A stretch of 64,000 nucleotides of DNA from an uncultured Clostridia bacterium (GCA_947625915.1 CANQPX010000004.1:31205-95204), one strand, 5' to 3'; numbered from the stretch's first letter, positions 20,106-30,390 are shown. The notes: generated from the sequence alone by a model not told the origin. Translations and numbers: made by a program.

Positions 20106-21586
20106 AAATGAAGAAAACTATTGTTATTTCACCGAAGGATCTTGTGGGAGTTGCGCTTTACCCTTTGAAAAAGGGAGAAGAAGCCGAAGGCGTTACACTT
20201 AAAGAGGATATCGAAAAAGGTCATAAATTTTCTTTAAGAGCGATAAGCAAAGGCGAAAATATCATCAAGTACGGCGAAGTCATAGGCAGGGCGACAGCGG
20301 ATATTTCCTGCGGCGAACATATCCACAGCCATAATATGTCCACAGGTCTGGAAGGCACTCTCGAATATTCCTACAATAAAAAAGAGATCGCGCCTGCTGG
20401 CGAGTTCCGCTCGCGTAAAGTCAACGTTTATGAGCGTAAAAACGGCGATGTCGGTATACGCAACGAACTATGGGTAATTCCCACAGTGGGCTGCGTTAAC
20501 GCTCAGGCGCGGGCTATAGTTGAAACGTTCAACAAAAAGCACGGCGAACTTCCCGGCATAGACGGCTGCTTCACTTTTACGCACCCTTACGGCTGTTCAC
20601 AGATAGGCGAAGATCACGAGCGAACAAAAATGATACTCCAGAGAATGGTAAAACACCCGAACTGCGGCGGTGTGCTTGTTCTCGGGCTCGGCTGTGAAAA
20701 TAACCGTATGGACGTTTTCCGCGAAACGCTTGGAGAGTATGACGAGAGCCGCACGGAGTTCCTTGTTGCACAGGAAGTGGGCGATGAGATAGCGGAAGGA
20801 GTAAAGCACCTTGAAAAGCTTTACGAAGCTGCAAAAAACGATCGCCGCACCGAAAAGGATATCTCCTGCCTTAAAGTCGGGCTGAAATGCGGAGGTTCGG
20901 ACGGTCTGTCGGGAATTACCGCAAATCCGCTTGTGGGAAGATTTTCAGACTATATCGCATCGGTGGGCGGTACGACTGTTCTTACGGAAGTTCCCGAAAT
21001 GTTCGGCGCAGAACAGCTCCTTATGGATCGCGCAAAGGATAAAGCAACTTTCGACAAGATAGTAAAACTTGTCAACGGGTTCAAGGAGTATTACCAAAAG
21101 CACGATCAGCCCGTGTATGAAAATCCTTCTCCCGGAAATAAAGCGGGCGGTATAACCACTTTGGAAGATAAATCCCTCGGCTGCACTCAGAAATCAGGTA
21201 CCCGCGAAGTATGCGATGTGCTTTTTGACGGCGACAAACTTACCGCTAACGGTCTGAACCTGCTTAACGGTCCGGGCAACGATATGGTCGCGGTAACGAA
21301 CCTTGCAAGCGCGGGCTGCCATATGGTGCTTTTTACCACAGGACGCGGCACGCCATTCGGAGGTTTCGTTCCAACAGTAAAGATATCAACTAACTCGGAT
21401 CTTGCCAAAAGAAAATCCAACTGGATAGATCTTGATGCGGGCGGGATCGCAGCAGGCGAGTCATTTGAAAGTAAACTTGATGAACTTATCGACCTTGTTA
21501 CAGAGGTAGCAAACGGAAAACAAACCGTTAATGAACGTTATAATTCCCGTGATATCGCGATCTTCAAGACCGGTGTCACACTTTGA
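20102..21586 (+). CDS. uxaA: Altronate dehydratase
   Basis: GDVGIRNELWVIPTVGCVNAQAR, HPYGCSQIGEDHERT, LKCGGSDGLSGITANPLVG. Confidence 0.95.
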   Translation: MKMKKTIVISPKDLVGVALYPLKKGEEAEGVTLKEDIEKGHKFSLRAISKGENIIKYGEVIGRATADISCGEHIHSHNMSTGLEGTLEYSYNKKEIAPAGEFRSRKVNVYERKNGDVGIRNELWVIPTVGCVNAQARAIVETFNKKHGELPGIDGCFTFTHPYGCSQIGEDHERTKMILQRMVKHPNCGGVLVLGLGCENNRMDVFRETLGEYDESRTEFLVAQEVGDEIAEGVKHLEKLYEAAKNDRRTEKDISCLKVGLKCGGSDGLSGITANPLVGRFSDYIASVGGTTVLTEVPEMFGAEQLLMDRAKDKATFDKIVKLVNGFKEYYQKHDQPVYENPSPGNKAGGITTLEDKSLGCTQKSGTREVCDVLFDGDKLTANGLNLLNGPGNDMVAVTNLASAGCHMVLFTTGRGTPFGGFVPTVKISTNSDLAKRKSNWIDLDAGGIAAGESFESKLDELIDLVTEVANGKQTVNERYNSRDIAIFKTGVTL

Positions 21587-21602
21587 TCCGAAGGAGTAAG
21601 CT

Positions 21603-22997
21603 ATGAAAAATTTTATGGATAAGGACTTTGTTCTTAAAAATCAGACTGCACAGACACTTTTTGATAATTACGCAAAAGATATGCCGATATTCGATTTCCA
21701 TTGTCATCTGAGCATCGAAGAGATCTATAACGATAAGAAATTCAGTTCGATCACAGAGTGCTGGCTTGGCGGAGATCATTATAAATGGCGTCTTATGCGC
21801 GAAATGGGCATTGACGAAAGTTATATCACAGGCGATAAGAGCGATTTCGAGAAATTTATGAAGTATGCCGAGGTAATGCCTTACGCTATCGGCAACCCGA
21901 TATTCCACTGGACGCATATGGAACTCAGACGCTATTTCGGGATAAATGATATCCTTTCGCCGAAAACAGCAGAGGATATATTCAATAAGTGCAACGAAAA
22001 GCTGGGGACACTTACTGCGAGAAAACTCATTTCCATGAGTAATGTCAAGAAGCTTTTTACAACAGACGATCCGATAGATGATCTGCATTTCCATAAGCTG
22101 CTGAAAGAGGACAGTTCTTTTGATGTTGAAGTTGCGCCTGCGTTCCGTCCGGATAAGGCTATAAATATAGAACTGCCCACTTATGTTCCGTATATCGCTA
22201 AACTTGCAGACGCGGCGGACGTAAGGATAGACGGTATCGACAGCCTTTGCGAAGCACTCACAAAGCGGATCGAATATTTTGACAGCGTAGGCTGCGTTTG
22301 CTCGGATCATGCGCTGGACGTGGTGATGTTCATGCCTGCGGACAGGGAGCAAGTTGACAAGATCGTCAAGAAGGCTCTTAACGGCGACGATCTTACACCT
22401 GCGGAAATAGAACAGTATAAAGGTTATGTTCTGGTCCATCTCGGAAAGCAGTATGCGCGGTTACATTGGGTACAGCAGTACCATATCGGCGCGCTGCGGA
22501 ACAATTCCCGCAGATATATGAGTCTGCTCGGTCCTGATACCGGATATGATGCAATAGAAGATCAGACTTTTGCAAAGAAGCTTTCGATGCTCCTTGATAC
22601 TCTTGACAGTACGGACGAACTGCCGAAAACTATACTTTACTGCCTTAATCCCCGTGATAATGAAGTGCTGGCAACTATTATGAACTGCTTCCAGCAAGGC
22701 GGTATAGTGGGAAAAATGCAGTTTGGCTCTGCTTGGTGGTTCAATGACCAGAAAGACGGTATGGAACGTCAGCTTACCGCACTGTCACAGTTGGGACTGC
22801 TTTCAAAATTTGTGGGAATGCTCACAGACAGCAGAAGTTTCCTTTCATATACGCGCCATGAATATTTCAGAAGAATACTTTGCAATATGCTCGGAACGCT
22901 TATCGAAGAAGGGGAATATCCTAATGACGTTGAATTTGTCGGTCAAGTCGTAAAGGATATATGCTACAACAATGCGGTAAAATATTTTACCAAGTAA
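21603..22997 (+). CDS. uxaC: Glucuronate isomerase (uronate isomerase)
   Basis: PIFDFHCHLSIEEI, GGDHYKWRLMREMGI, FVGMLTDSRSFLSYTRHEYFRRILC. Confidence 0.95.
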   Translation: MKNFMDKDFVLKNQTAQTLFDNYAKDMPIFDFHCHLSIEEIYNDKKFSSITECWLGGDHYKWRLMREMGIDESYITGDKSDFEKFMKYAEVMPYAIGNPIFHWTHMELRRYFGINDILSPKTAEDIFNKCNEKLGTLTARKLISMSNVKKLFTTDDPIDDLHFHKLLKEDSSFDVEVAPAFRPDKAINIELPTYVPYIAKLADAADVRIDGIDSLCEALTKRIEYFDSVGCVCSDHALDVVMFMPADREQVDKIVKKALNGDDLTPAEIEQYKGYVLVHLGKQYARLHWVQQYHIGALRNNSRRYMSLLGPDTGYDAIEDQTFAKKLSMLLDTLDSTDELPKTILYCLNPRDNEVLATIMNCFQQGGIVGKMQFGSAWWFNDQKDGMERQLTALSQLGLLSKFVGMLTDSRSFLSYTRHEYFRRILCNMLGTLIEEGEYPNDVEFVGQVVKDICYNNAVKYFTK

Positions 22998-23022
22998 TTG
23001 TTTAATAAAAAATAATAAAGTG

Positions 23023-23068
23023 AACACGTTCTCATGAGATCGCAAACTGTGATCCGTGAGAACGTGTT
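23023..23068 (+). terminator. Strong hairpin downstream of uxaC (AACACGTTCTC...GAGAACGTGTT)
   Basis: 11 bp perfect inverted repeat; no clear T-run, so possibly a processing/attenuation stem. Confidence 0.5.
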
Positions 23069-23106
23069 TCTGAAAAATGGAAAAGTATAAAAACGAGGGG
23101 ATATTT

Positions 23107-23856
23107 ATGTCAACATTTCTTATAGCCGCGTTCCTGTTTTTTATAGGAAGTCTTTTGGGCTGGTGTCTGGAAGTGGTTTTCAGGAGATTTTTTTCCGCAA
23201 AAAAATGGATAAATCCCGGATTTCTTGCAGGGCCTTGTCTGCCGCTTTACGGGTTCAGTCTTTGCTTGCTGTATTTCATGGCAGGACTGGAAAACGTTTT
23301 GCCGATAGAGTCAGATGCATTGCGGAAAATTGTCCTTTTTATTGCAATGGCTTTATGCATAACCGCTGTTGAATATATCGCGGGGATAATCTTTATAAAA
23401 CATATGAAGATCAAACTTTGGGATTACAGCAATGAATGGGGGAATATAGGCGGGATAATCTGTCCGAAATTTTCGTTTTTCTGGGCAGTTCTAAGCGCGG
23501 TATATTACTTCGGGATACATCCGCACATACTTGACGCGTTGGATTGGTTCTCGAAAAATCTTGCATTCTCATTCTGTGTGGGATTTTTCTATGGGATATT
23601 GGTGATAGATGTTGCTTTTTCAACAAATATCGTTGCAAAAGTCCGCAGCTTCTCAAAGGAAAACGATATCGTTATGCGTTATGAGGAGCTGAAAGAACAT
23701 ATCCGCGGTCAGAAAGAAGAACGCAAAGAAAAAATGCGGTTTCTTTTGTCAATGTATTCTTCCGTTCCGCTTTCGCAGCATCTGAAAGAATATTATGAGA
23801 AGCATAAGGAAGAATATCATGCCATTGCCGCAAAACATTCTGTTAAAGAAAAATAA
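23107..23856 (+). CDS. Putative ABC-transporter type IV (CmpB-like) membrane protein
   Basis: FFIGSLLGWCLEVVFRRFFSAKKWINPGFLAGPCLPLYGFS is typical of this family; start ATG 23107 after gagggg. Confidence 0.8.
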   Translation: MSTFLIAAFLFFIGSLLGWCLEVVFRRFFSAKKWINPGFLAGPCLPLYGFSLCLLYFMAGLENVLPIESDALRKIVLFIAMALCITAVEYIAGIIFIKHMKIKLWDYSNEWGNIGGIICPKFSFFWAVLSAVYYFGIHPHILDALDWFSKNLAFSFCVGFFYGILVIDVAFSTNIVAKVRSFSKENDIVMRYEELKEHIRGQKEERKEKMRFLLSMYSSVPLSQHLKEYYEKHKEEYHAIAAKHSVKEK

Positions 23857-23868
23857 GTAAAACAAAAG

Positions 23869-24157
23869 AAAAACTAAGATTAGGCGCGGACAAACTAAAA
23901 AACGAAAAACAAAACTTTGCCCGAAAAGCTGGTCGAGCTGAGCCCAGCTCGCGGTTTCCAAAGGCAGAGCCTTTGGTCGCGCTCCGCAGAGCGCGAAATC
24001 CCCTAATGCCTTTAGGAGCTCCGCAGGGGGTGAATTGCTGTCGCAGACAGCAAGAGGGGGAAGCCCTGCGATAGAGGGCTTCCCCCTTAAACTAAAGAAT
24101 TATTTTCAAATTCTGCCTTGTCAAACAACCCTGTGAGTTGTTTGACAACGAACTATA
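23869..24157 (+). repeat. Multi-hairpin dispersed element, copy 1
   Basis: Conserved box GGCGCGGACAAACTAAAAAACGAAAAACAAAAC.TTGCCCGAAAAGCTG then seven ordered hairpins ending TTGTCAAACAACcctgtgaGTTGTTTGACAA (24118-24148). Confidence 0.85.
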
Positions 24158-24167
24158 CTATTCTTTT

Positions 24168-24206
24168 GAGATATGCACGGTAACGCCATGCATATCTTTT
24201 TTTGCT
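24168..24206 (+). terminator. Rho-independent terminator downstream of element copy 1
   Basis: AGATATGCAcggtaacgccaTGCATATCT followed by TTTTTT. Confidence 0.75.
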
Positions 24207-24219
24207 TTTGTTCAAAAGA

Positions 24220-26589
24220 TCATTCTTCTGCCCAACGCACAACAGCCGTATCTCCGTCATGAAGAATATCCATGAAGCTTGCTTCTTTGCCGTTGAGAGT
24301 AAGTATCATATCTCCGCTCTTCGGAGGATTGTCAAGGTCAATATCAGCAATTGCCATAAGTTCTATGAATTCATGGGGAAGATCGTTCGGGCGCGGTTCA
24401 AGAACGGTGCTTTTGCCGTTGAGTATTATCCTGAAATCATTACGAACGGGAACTTCATTTTCTTCCGTAACGTTATTTTCGGCTTTCGGAGCATCATTTT
24501 CTTCGGCGCTTTCCGTTGCTTCTTCCGTTTCGCTTTCCTCGGCAGGCGAGGGGACTATTTCAGAAACGGGTATGCCCGAAGCGGGCTTCTGTTCGGAGGC
24601 GGCTTTCGCAAGTGCGCCTTCATTGCGTATCGTACTTCCATCGGGTTTGTCCTCGGTAACGATATCGTCATTTTCCCGCAGCAGATAGTCTATGGGAAGA
24701 AGTTTTCCCGATTTATAGAAATCAAGATGAGACGTATCAAAGGGGAGAGTTTCCATTAATTCTCCGAGAGTTTCTATTTCCGAAACGGTCACGCTGTCAT
24801 GGTTCTGTATCTGATAGTCGGCGGTAACGCGCCTGTCGTTCACCGAGACGATCACTCCGAAAGGATAGTCTGCGCCGTCTATATAAACATATTTTGACGT
24901 AATGTCTCCTGCAATATCCGAGATCTTCACGTCTGCATTTTTCCCGCTTTCGGCAGGTCGGAACTCTATAACGTCGCCTTGTTTTACCTGACGTTCGATG
25001 GAAGCTGTTTCGCCGTTGACGATAACTTCCGAAGCGGTGGCGGGTTCGCCTTTCATGAACTGTTTTTCGCCGTTAAGCGTAAAGCTTACGCTCCTTCCGG
25101 TATGACCTATTATCTGTGAGGATCTGAAACCTTCCGCCATGAGCAGATCGAGTATGCGAACGGATCTTGTATCAAATATACGGACTTTTTTTCCGTTCAG
25201 CGATACTACCGAAAAATCATATCCTCCGCTTTGTGCGGCGGTTATGCCGATACCCACGGGAGTAACATATTCAGGTCCTGCGATCTTGTTCTTTCCAAGT
25301 GAAATGTTCTTCATTGCATCTTTTCCGCCGACGGCAACTCTTGTGTCGGGTATGCCGAGTTTTTCGGAAACGATCTTCGCAAGTCCCGGTATGAGACTTC
25401 CTCCGCCTACAAGGAACACCGCCGCAGGCGGCTGACCGTTTGCGTCAATGATATTCTTGGAAATATCCGCCGCAAGGAGTTCAACGGCAGGTGAAAGGCT
25501 GTCAAAGAATTCTTCCGGGTCGATAGTATGTTCAAATCCGAGGATATCTTTATAAGTGATGCTGTGTTCGCCGCTGCTGAGTTTCATTTCCTCCGCAGTG
25601 GGGAAATCAACTATATATTTTTTGATGATCTCTTCCGTTATTTCATCGCCCGCAACCGTTGACATTGCATATGCAACTATGCTGCCGCTTTGTGAAATGG
25701 CGATATCCGACGTACCTGCTCCTATATCGACCAGAGCAATATTTATCAATCGCACATCAGGCGGGATAATAACATTCATTGCGGCGATAGGTTCGAGGGT
25801 AAGGCTTGCGACTTCAAGTCCTATCATATCGGTAACGGCATAAAGGCTTTCAACTACTGTTCCCGGCAGGAATGCAGCGATAAGTTCAACGGAAGCTTTT
25901 TTCCCTTTATGACCTATAAGAGAACGTATCTGATAATCATCCAGAAGATATCTTACAACGGTATGACCTACGCAGTAAAAGGAATATGATAATTCTCCTG
26001 TTTCCGCGTCAAGTTCGTCCTGCGCTTTTAAGGCACATTCAAGTTCAAAGGATTTTACATCGTCCTCGCTTATGGTATCCTTATCTTCCACATCGAAGGT
26101 AAGCTGTGTCCTGCGGGTCTTTAACGCGCGTCCTGCCGCTGCGATAGCTACTCTTGAAAGTTTTATGCCCGAGATCTCTTCGAGTTTGTCCTTGACGATG
26201 CCCGCGATCCTTGCAACTTCGGGGATATCTTCGATCTGACCGTCTATCATTGCACGATGTTTATGGGGAACGGACACCGCATGATCCGCGCAGAAATTCC
26301 CGTCGGACATACTGCCGATGATCCCCACAACATTTCTTGTTCCGATATCAAGAGCAAATATCTCATTTTCCTCCTGAGCGCGGAGTTTGGGCTTATTATT
26401 TTTAGGCGGAGACGTTTTTGAACTTTTTGAATGTTTTGCCGCAGCGGAAGATCTTTTCTTTTCCGCAGGTGAACTTTTTTTCACGGCAGGACCGCTGATA
26501 TCGACTTTTACTTCGTCAGCCGGCAGATCGTTTACGATATTCTCAACATTTTCCACAGGGTATTTTCTTGGTCTTCCTCGTTTTGCCAT
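24220..26589 (-). CDS. FtsA-like actin-fold ATPase with extended C-terminal domains
   Basis: FALDIGTRNVVGIIG, VDIGAGTSDIAI, VFLVGGGSLIPGLAKIVSEKLGIP; ~350 aa C-terminal extension. Confidence 0.85.
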   Translation of the reverse strand: MAKRGRPRKYPVENVENIVNDLPADEVKVDISGPAVKKSSPAEKKRSSAAAKHSKSSKTSPPKNNKPKLRAQEENEIFALDIGTRNVVGIIGSMSDGNFCADHAVSVPHKHRAMIDGQIEDIPEVARIAGIVKDKLEEISGIKLSRVAIAAAGRALKTRRTQLTFDVEDKDTISEDDVKSFELECALKAQDELDAETGELSYSFYCVGHTVVRYLLDDYQIRSLIGHKGKKASVELIAAFLPGTVVESLYAVTDMIGLEVASLTLEPIAAMNVIIPPDVRLINIALVDIGAGTSDIAISQSGSIVAYAMSTVAGDEITEEIIKKYIVDFPTAEEMKLSSGEHSITYKDILGFEHTIDPEEFFDSLSPAVELLAADISKNIIDANGQPPAAVFLVGGGSLIPGLAKIVSEKLGIPDTRVAVGGKDAMKNISLGKNKIAGPEYVTPVGIGITAAQSGGYDFSVVSLNGKKVRIFDTRSVRILDLLMAEGFRSSQIIGHTGRSVSFTLNGEKQFMKGEPATASEVIVNGETASIERQVKQGDVIEFRPAESGKNADVKISDIAGDITSKYVYIDGADYPFGVIVSVNDRRVTADYQIQNHDSVTVSEIETLGELMETLPFDTSHLDFYKSGKLLPIDYLLRENDDIVTEDKPDGSTIRNEGALAKAASEQKPASGIPVSEIVPSPAEESETEEATESAEENDAPKAENNVTEENEVPVRNDFRIILNGKSTVLEPRPNDLPHEFIELMAIADIDLDNPPKSGDMILTLNGKEASFMDILHDGDTAVVRWAEE

Positions 26590-26719
26590 AATTATGATCG
26601 TGCTTGCGAAGCAAGCCTCTCCTTTCTTCGTATGTTTAAAACGAACAAATTCGTAAAACGAATGAATTCGTTTGCAGCAAAATTGCTGACTGAAGCAGGT
26701 AAAGCATAAAATTTCAGCT

Positions 26720-27385
26720 TTACTGATCTTTTATTTTAAGGACGGATTTGAGTTCTTTAGCCACATCTGTTTCCGATATCACAAGCAGTTTATCGCCGCT
26801 TTTCAGCATTGACTGACCGCGGGGGATTATCATGCAGCCGTTGCGGGTTATAGATACGATGTTGAACAGTATCGGCAGCTTGATATCCATGAGCATTTTT
26901 CCGTCATAAACATAGTTTTCGGGCAGCTGGACTTCAAAGAGCGTGACTTCCCCTCTGTTAAGGGAGAGAAGCTGCTTTATCCTTGAAGTATCTACTTCGC
27001 GCTCGATGAGTGAAGCGATACTGTTTGTGCTGTTTATGACGTTATCTATCCCGAGAGCCTGCATAGCCGCAACATTTTTGGGGTTATTGGATTTGGCAAC
27101 GGTTTTTTGTACTCCGAATTTTTTCTTTGCGAGCTGACAGGCGATAAGGTTAGTTTCGTCCGAGCCTGTTACGCTTACAAATGCGCTGGAATTTTCAAGC
27201 TTTGCGCTTTCGAGCACTTCAAGTCTTGTGGCATCGCCGCATATTATGGGGATATCCATTTCATTGGCGATATGTTTGCAAACGTCTTCGTCTATTTCGA
27301 TGACCAATGGTTCATGACCGTGTTCGATCAATGTACGGACGAGGTAATATCCGACCTTTCCGCCTCCGATAATTGTAACTTTCAA
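26720..27385 (-). CDS. TrkA-family potassium uptake regulator (NAD-binding, TrkA-N/TrkA-C)
   Basis: MKVTIIGGGKVGYYLVRTLIEHGHEPLVIEIDEDVC; GDATRLEVLESA. Confidence 0.92.
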   Translation of the reverse strand: MKVTIIGGGKVGYYLVRTLIEHGHEPLVIEIDEDVCKHIANEMDIPIICGDATRLEVLESAKLENSSAFVSVTGSDETNLIACQLAKKKFGVQKTVAKSNNPKNVAAMQALGIDNVINSTNSIASLIEREVDTSRIKQLLSLNRGEVTLFEVQLPENYVYDGKMLMDIKLPILFNIVSITRNGCMIIPRGQSMLKSGDKLLVISETDVAKELKSVLKIKDQ

Positions 27386-27412
27386 TAAATTACGCTCCTA
27401 ACGATAATTTTG

Positions 27413-28030
27413 TTAATCTGCAAATTTAGCGATGATCAATCTGTCGCCCTTGATGATCTCATAGTTTGTAAGAAACATTCTGCTGACGGTATTGTCGATA
27501 TGTTCAACGGCAACAAGCACTTCACCGTCTTCAAAATCGATCTCGCTGACGCGTTTTCCGATGAGATCTTTCGGTACGTCCACTTCATACATCAGGATAT
27601 TATGGTTCCCGACGCTTATGCTGCTGGATCCTTCCGCCATCAAAGCCGTACAAAGCGTTGAAACGGTAAGGTTCGTAGGGCAGATAGTTTCCAGACCGAA
27701 CTCTTTAAAGACTTCATTTTTGCGCGGGTCGTTCACTCTTGCGAATATTCTTGGGACATGGAAGAACTCTTTAGCGAGCTGGGCGACCATGAGGTTCATG
27801 TTATCGTCCGAAGTTACGGCAACGAGGGCGTCGCAGTTTTCGATGCCTGCGCGTTTGAGAACGTCCTGATCGATAGCGACTCCGAGGGTAGTGTAGCCTG
27901 AAAAGTCAGGTGAAAGGTCATTGAATTCGCTTCGATCGCCGCTGATGACAGAGACATCGTTACCTTGGGCTGACAGTCTGTTGCAGAGGGTAGAACCTAC
28001 TTTGCCGCAGCCTATTATCAATATGTTCAT
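27413..28030 (-). CDS. TrkA-family potassium uptake regulator (second copy)
   Basis: MNILIIGCGKVGSTLCNRLSAQGNDVSVIS; start at internal Met. Confidence 0.92.
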   Translation of the reverse strand: MNILIIGCGKVGSTLCNRLSAQGNDVSVISGDRSEFNDLSPDFSGYTTLGVAIDQDVLKRAGIENCDALVAVTSDDNMNLMVAQLAKEFFHVPRIFARVNDPRKNEVFKEFGLETICPTNLTVSTLCTALMAEGSSSISVGNHNILMYEVDVPKDLIGKRVSEIDFEDGEVLVAVEHIDNTVSRMFLTNYEIIKGDRLIIAKFAD

Positions 28031-28201
28031 TTTAAGAAACAGCGTTCCGAATTCACGGAACATCTCCTCTCTTCAAGAAAATACACATACTTATTATATA
28101 ACACATTCGCAAAAATTACAATAGTTTTTTCAATAAAAATTTAAAATTATCCTTTTATTTACATTTGTTAGAAATAATATACAGATATTCTCCGAACGGC
28201 G

Positions 28202-28230
28202 TTGACAAAATTTTTCCAATGTATTATAAT
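28202..28230 (+). promoter_or_regulatory. Sigma70-type promoter upstream of GH35 gene
   Basis: TTGACA-17 bp-TATAAT, both boxes match consensus. Confidence 0.8.
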
Positions 28231-28266
28231 TGTAATAAACCGATATCTGCGGAAGGAGAAATTGCC

Positions 28267-30018
28267 ATGTTTGAAGTAAAAGAAAAATTTTATCTTGACG
28301 GAAAACATTTCCGGATAATTTCCGGTTCGTTCCATTATTTCAGGACAGTGCCGGAATATTGGAGAGACAGACTGGAAAAACTCGTCAATATGGGCTGCAA
28401 CACCGTTGAAACATACATACCTTGGAATTTCCACGAGCCTTATAAGGGAAAGTTCCTTTGGGACGGCATGAGGGATATCGTCAGATTTATTGAGACCGCT
28501 TCGGAACTCGGTCTGTACATTATCATACGTCCGTCGCCGTATATCTGCGCGGAATGGGAGTTCGGCGGACTTCCCGCATGGCTGCTGAAAGACAGGGATA
28601 TGCGCTTGAGATGCAGCTATAAGCCTTATCTTGACGCGGTAAAGGACTATTACAGCGTGCTTATGCCCAAACTTGCGCCGTACCAGATAACGAACGGCGG
28701 GAAAATTATTCTTATCCAGATAGAGAATGAGTATGGATATTACGGCAACGATACCGCTTATCTTGAATTTTTGCGGGATACGATGAGAGGATACGGCATA
28801 AACGTTCCGTTTGTAACATCGGACGGTCCTTGGAGCGAAGCGGTGTTCAGGTCAGGCTTGGTAAGCGGCGCACTTCCCACGGGGAACTTCGGTTCGAGCG
28901 CGGAATGGCAGTTTTCGCAGATGAAAAAATATATCGGGAACGATAAGCCGCTTATGTGCATGGAATTCTGGGACGGCTGGTTCGACGCATGGGGCGAGGA
29001 ACACCATACTTCCGATACGAAAAAAGCCGCAGAAGAGCTTGATACTCTTTTGCAGCTCGGCAATATGAATTTCTATATGTTTGAAGGCGGAACGAATTTC
29101 GGTTTCACTTCAGGAAGAAACGGCGGCAGCCGAACGGGAGATGTGACTTCCTACGATTATGATTCGCCGCTTACGGAGGACGGGCAGATCACGGATAAAT
29201 ATATTGCTTTCCGTGATGTGATACGGAAATACCGCGATTTTGAGGAAATTCCCCTTACAACAAAAATAAAACGCAAAAATTACGGAAAAATAAAATGTTC
29301 GGGCAGAGCGGATCTGTTTTCCGTTATCGAAAAGATATCCTCGCCGATACACTCCCCATATCCGCTGACAATGGAGGAGGTCGGTCAGAATTACGGATAT
29401 ATTTTGTACCGTGTAAATTTGCGTGATGACGAAAAGGCGGAAGGGGTATGTCTTGAAGGCGCTGCGGACAGAGTTGAAGGCTATCTGAACGGAGAAAAGA
29501 TGTTTACGGCATTTGCGGAAAATATTTCCGAAAAATTTGAAATAAAAAGCAGTTCAAAGGGCGGAACGATAGATCTGCTTTGTGAAAACATGGGGCGGGA
29601 AAATTTCGGCACGGGACTTGAAAGTCAGCGCAAGGGAATTTCCGGCGGGATAAAAATAAACGATCACCGTTATTTCGGGATAGATATTTTCCCGCTGCCG
29701 CTCGATGAGGAACAGATCGCAAAAGTTTCGGAATGTGAATTTTCCGATGCTGCGGATAAAAATTCTCCTGCTTTTCATAAGTTTATTTTTGATGCAGATG
29801 AAGCGGGAGATACTTTCATTGAACTTGACGGTTTCGGGAAAGGCTGTGTATTTATAAACGGTTTCAACCTCGGGCGTTTCTGGGAGATAGGACCGCAAAA
29901 AAGGCTGTATATTCCTGCTCCGCTCATAAATTCGGGAAAAAACGAGATTATCGTTTTTGAAACGGAAGGAAAATTTTCGGAAGAGATATTTCTTTCCGAT
30001 GAGCCGTGTTTGGGGTGA
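28267..30018 (+). CDS. Glycoside hydrolase family 35 beta-galactosidase
   Basis: SGSFHYFRTVPEYWRDRLEKLVNMGCNTVETYIPWNFHEP, IQIENEYGYYGND, CMEFWDGWFDAWGE; start ATG 28267. Confidence 0.95.
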   Translation: MFEVKEKFYLDGKHFRIISGSFHYFRTVPEYWRDRLEKLVNMGCNTVETYIPWNFHEPYKGKFLWDGMRDIVRFIETASELGLYIIIRPSPYICAEWEFGGLPAWLLKDRDMRLRCSYKPYLDAVKDYYSVLMPKLAPYQITNGGKIILIQIENEYGYYGNDTAYLEFLRDTMRGYGINVPFVTSDGPWSEAVFRSGLVSGALPTGNFGSSAEWQFSQMKKYIGNDKPLMCMEFWDGWFDAWGEEHHTSDTKKAAEELDTLLQLGNMNFYMFEGGTNFGFTSGRNGGSRTGDVTSYDYDSPLTEDGQITDKYIAFRDVIRKYRDFEEIPLTTKIKRKNYGKIKCSGRADLFSVIEKISSPIHSPYPLTMEEVGQNYGYILYRVNLRDDEKAEGVCLEGAADRVEGYLNGEKMFTAFAENISEKFEIKSSSKGGTIDLLCENMGRENFGTGLESQRKGISGGIKINDHRYFGIDIFPLPLDEEQIAKVSECEFSDAADKNSPAFHKFIFDADEAGDTFIELDGFGKGCVFINGFNLGRFWEIGPQKRLYIPAPLINSGKNEIIVFETEGKFSEEIFLSDEPCLG

Positions 30019-30063
30019 GCGTTGTTTCTAAACAAAAATAGGCGCGCTTATGGCGCGGGGTTC

Positions 30064-30390
30064 AGTCTGTAGAAAAATTATTTACAAAAATATAACATAG
30101 TTCGTTGTCAAACAACTCACCGGGTTGTTTGACAAGGGAAAATTTGAAAAAATTTGTTAGTTCAAGGGGGAAGCCCTCTATCGCAGGGCTTCCCCCTCTT
30201 GCTGTCTGCGACAGCAATTCACCCCCTGCGGAGCTCCTAAAGGCATTAGGGGATTTCGCCGTCTGCGGACGGCGACGAGGGCTCCGCCCCTCGACCCCGC
30301 GAGCTGAGCTCAGCTCGATCAGCTTTTCGGGCAAGGTTTTGTTTTTCATTTTTTTAGTTTGTCCGCGCCTGTTTTTAGTTTTTTGACAGT
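30064..30390 (-). repeat. Multi-hairpin dispersed element, copy 2
   Basis: Reverse-complement of same conserved box and seven-hairpin order as copy 1; HP7 at 30105-30135. Confidence 0.85.

Noticed and set aside
24202-24759. 185 aa + strand ORF opposite the FtsA-like gene
   Set aside because: Shadow of 24220-26589; low-complexity Phe/Arg-rich, no family resemblance.
30062-30349. 95 aa minus-strand ORF (MKNKTLPEKLIELSSARG...) inside hairpin element copy 2
   Set aside because: Overlaps the structured repeat; the ATG is absent in copies 1 and 3 (ACG) and the changes preserve base pairing rather than the reading frame. Likely a spurious ORF.
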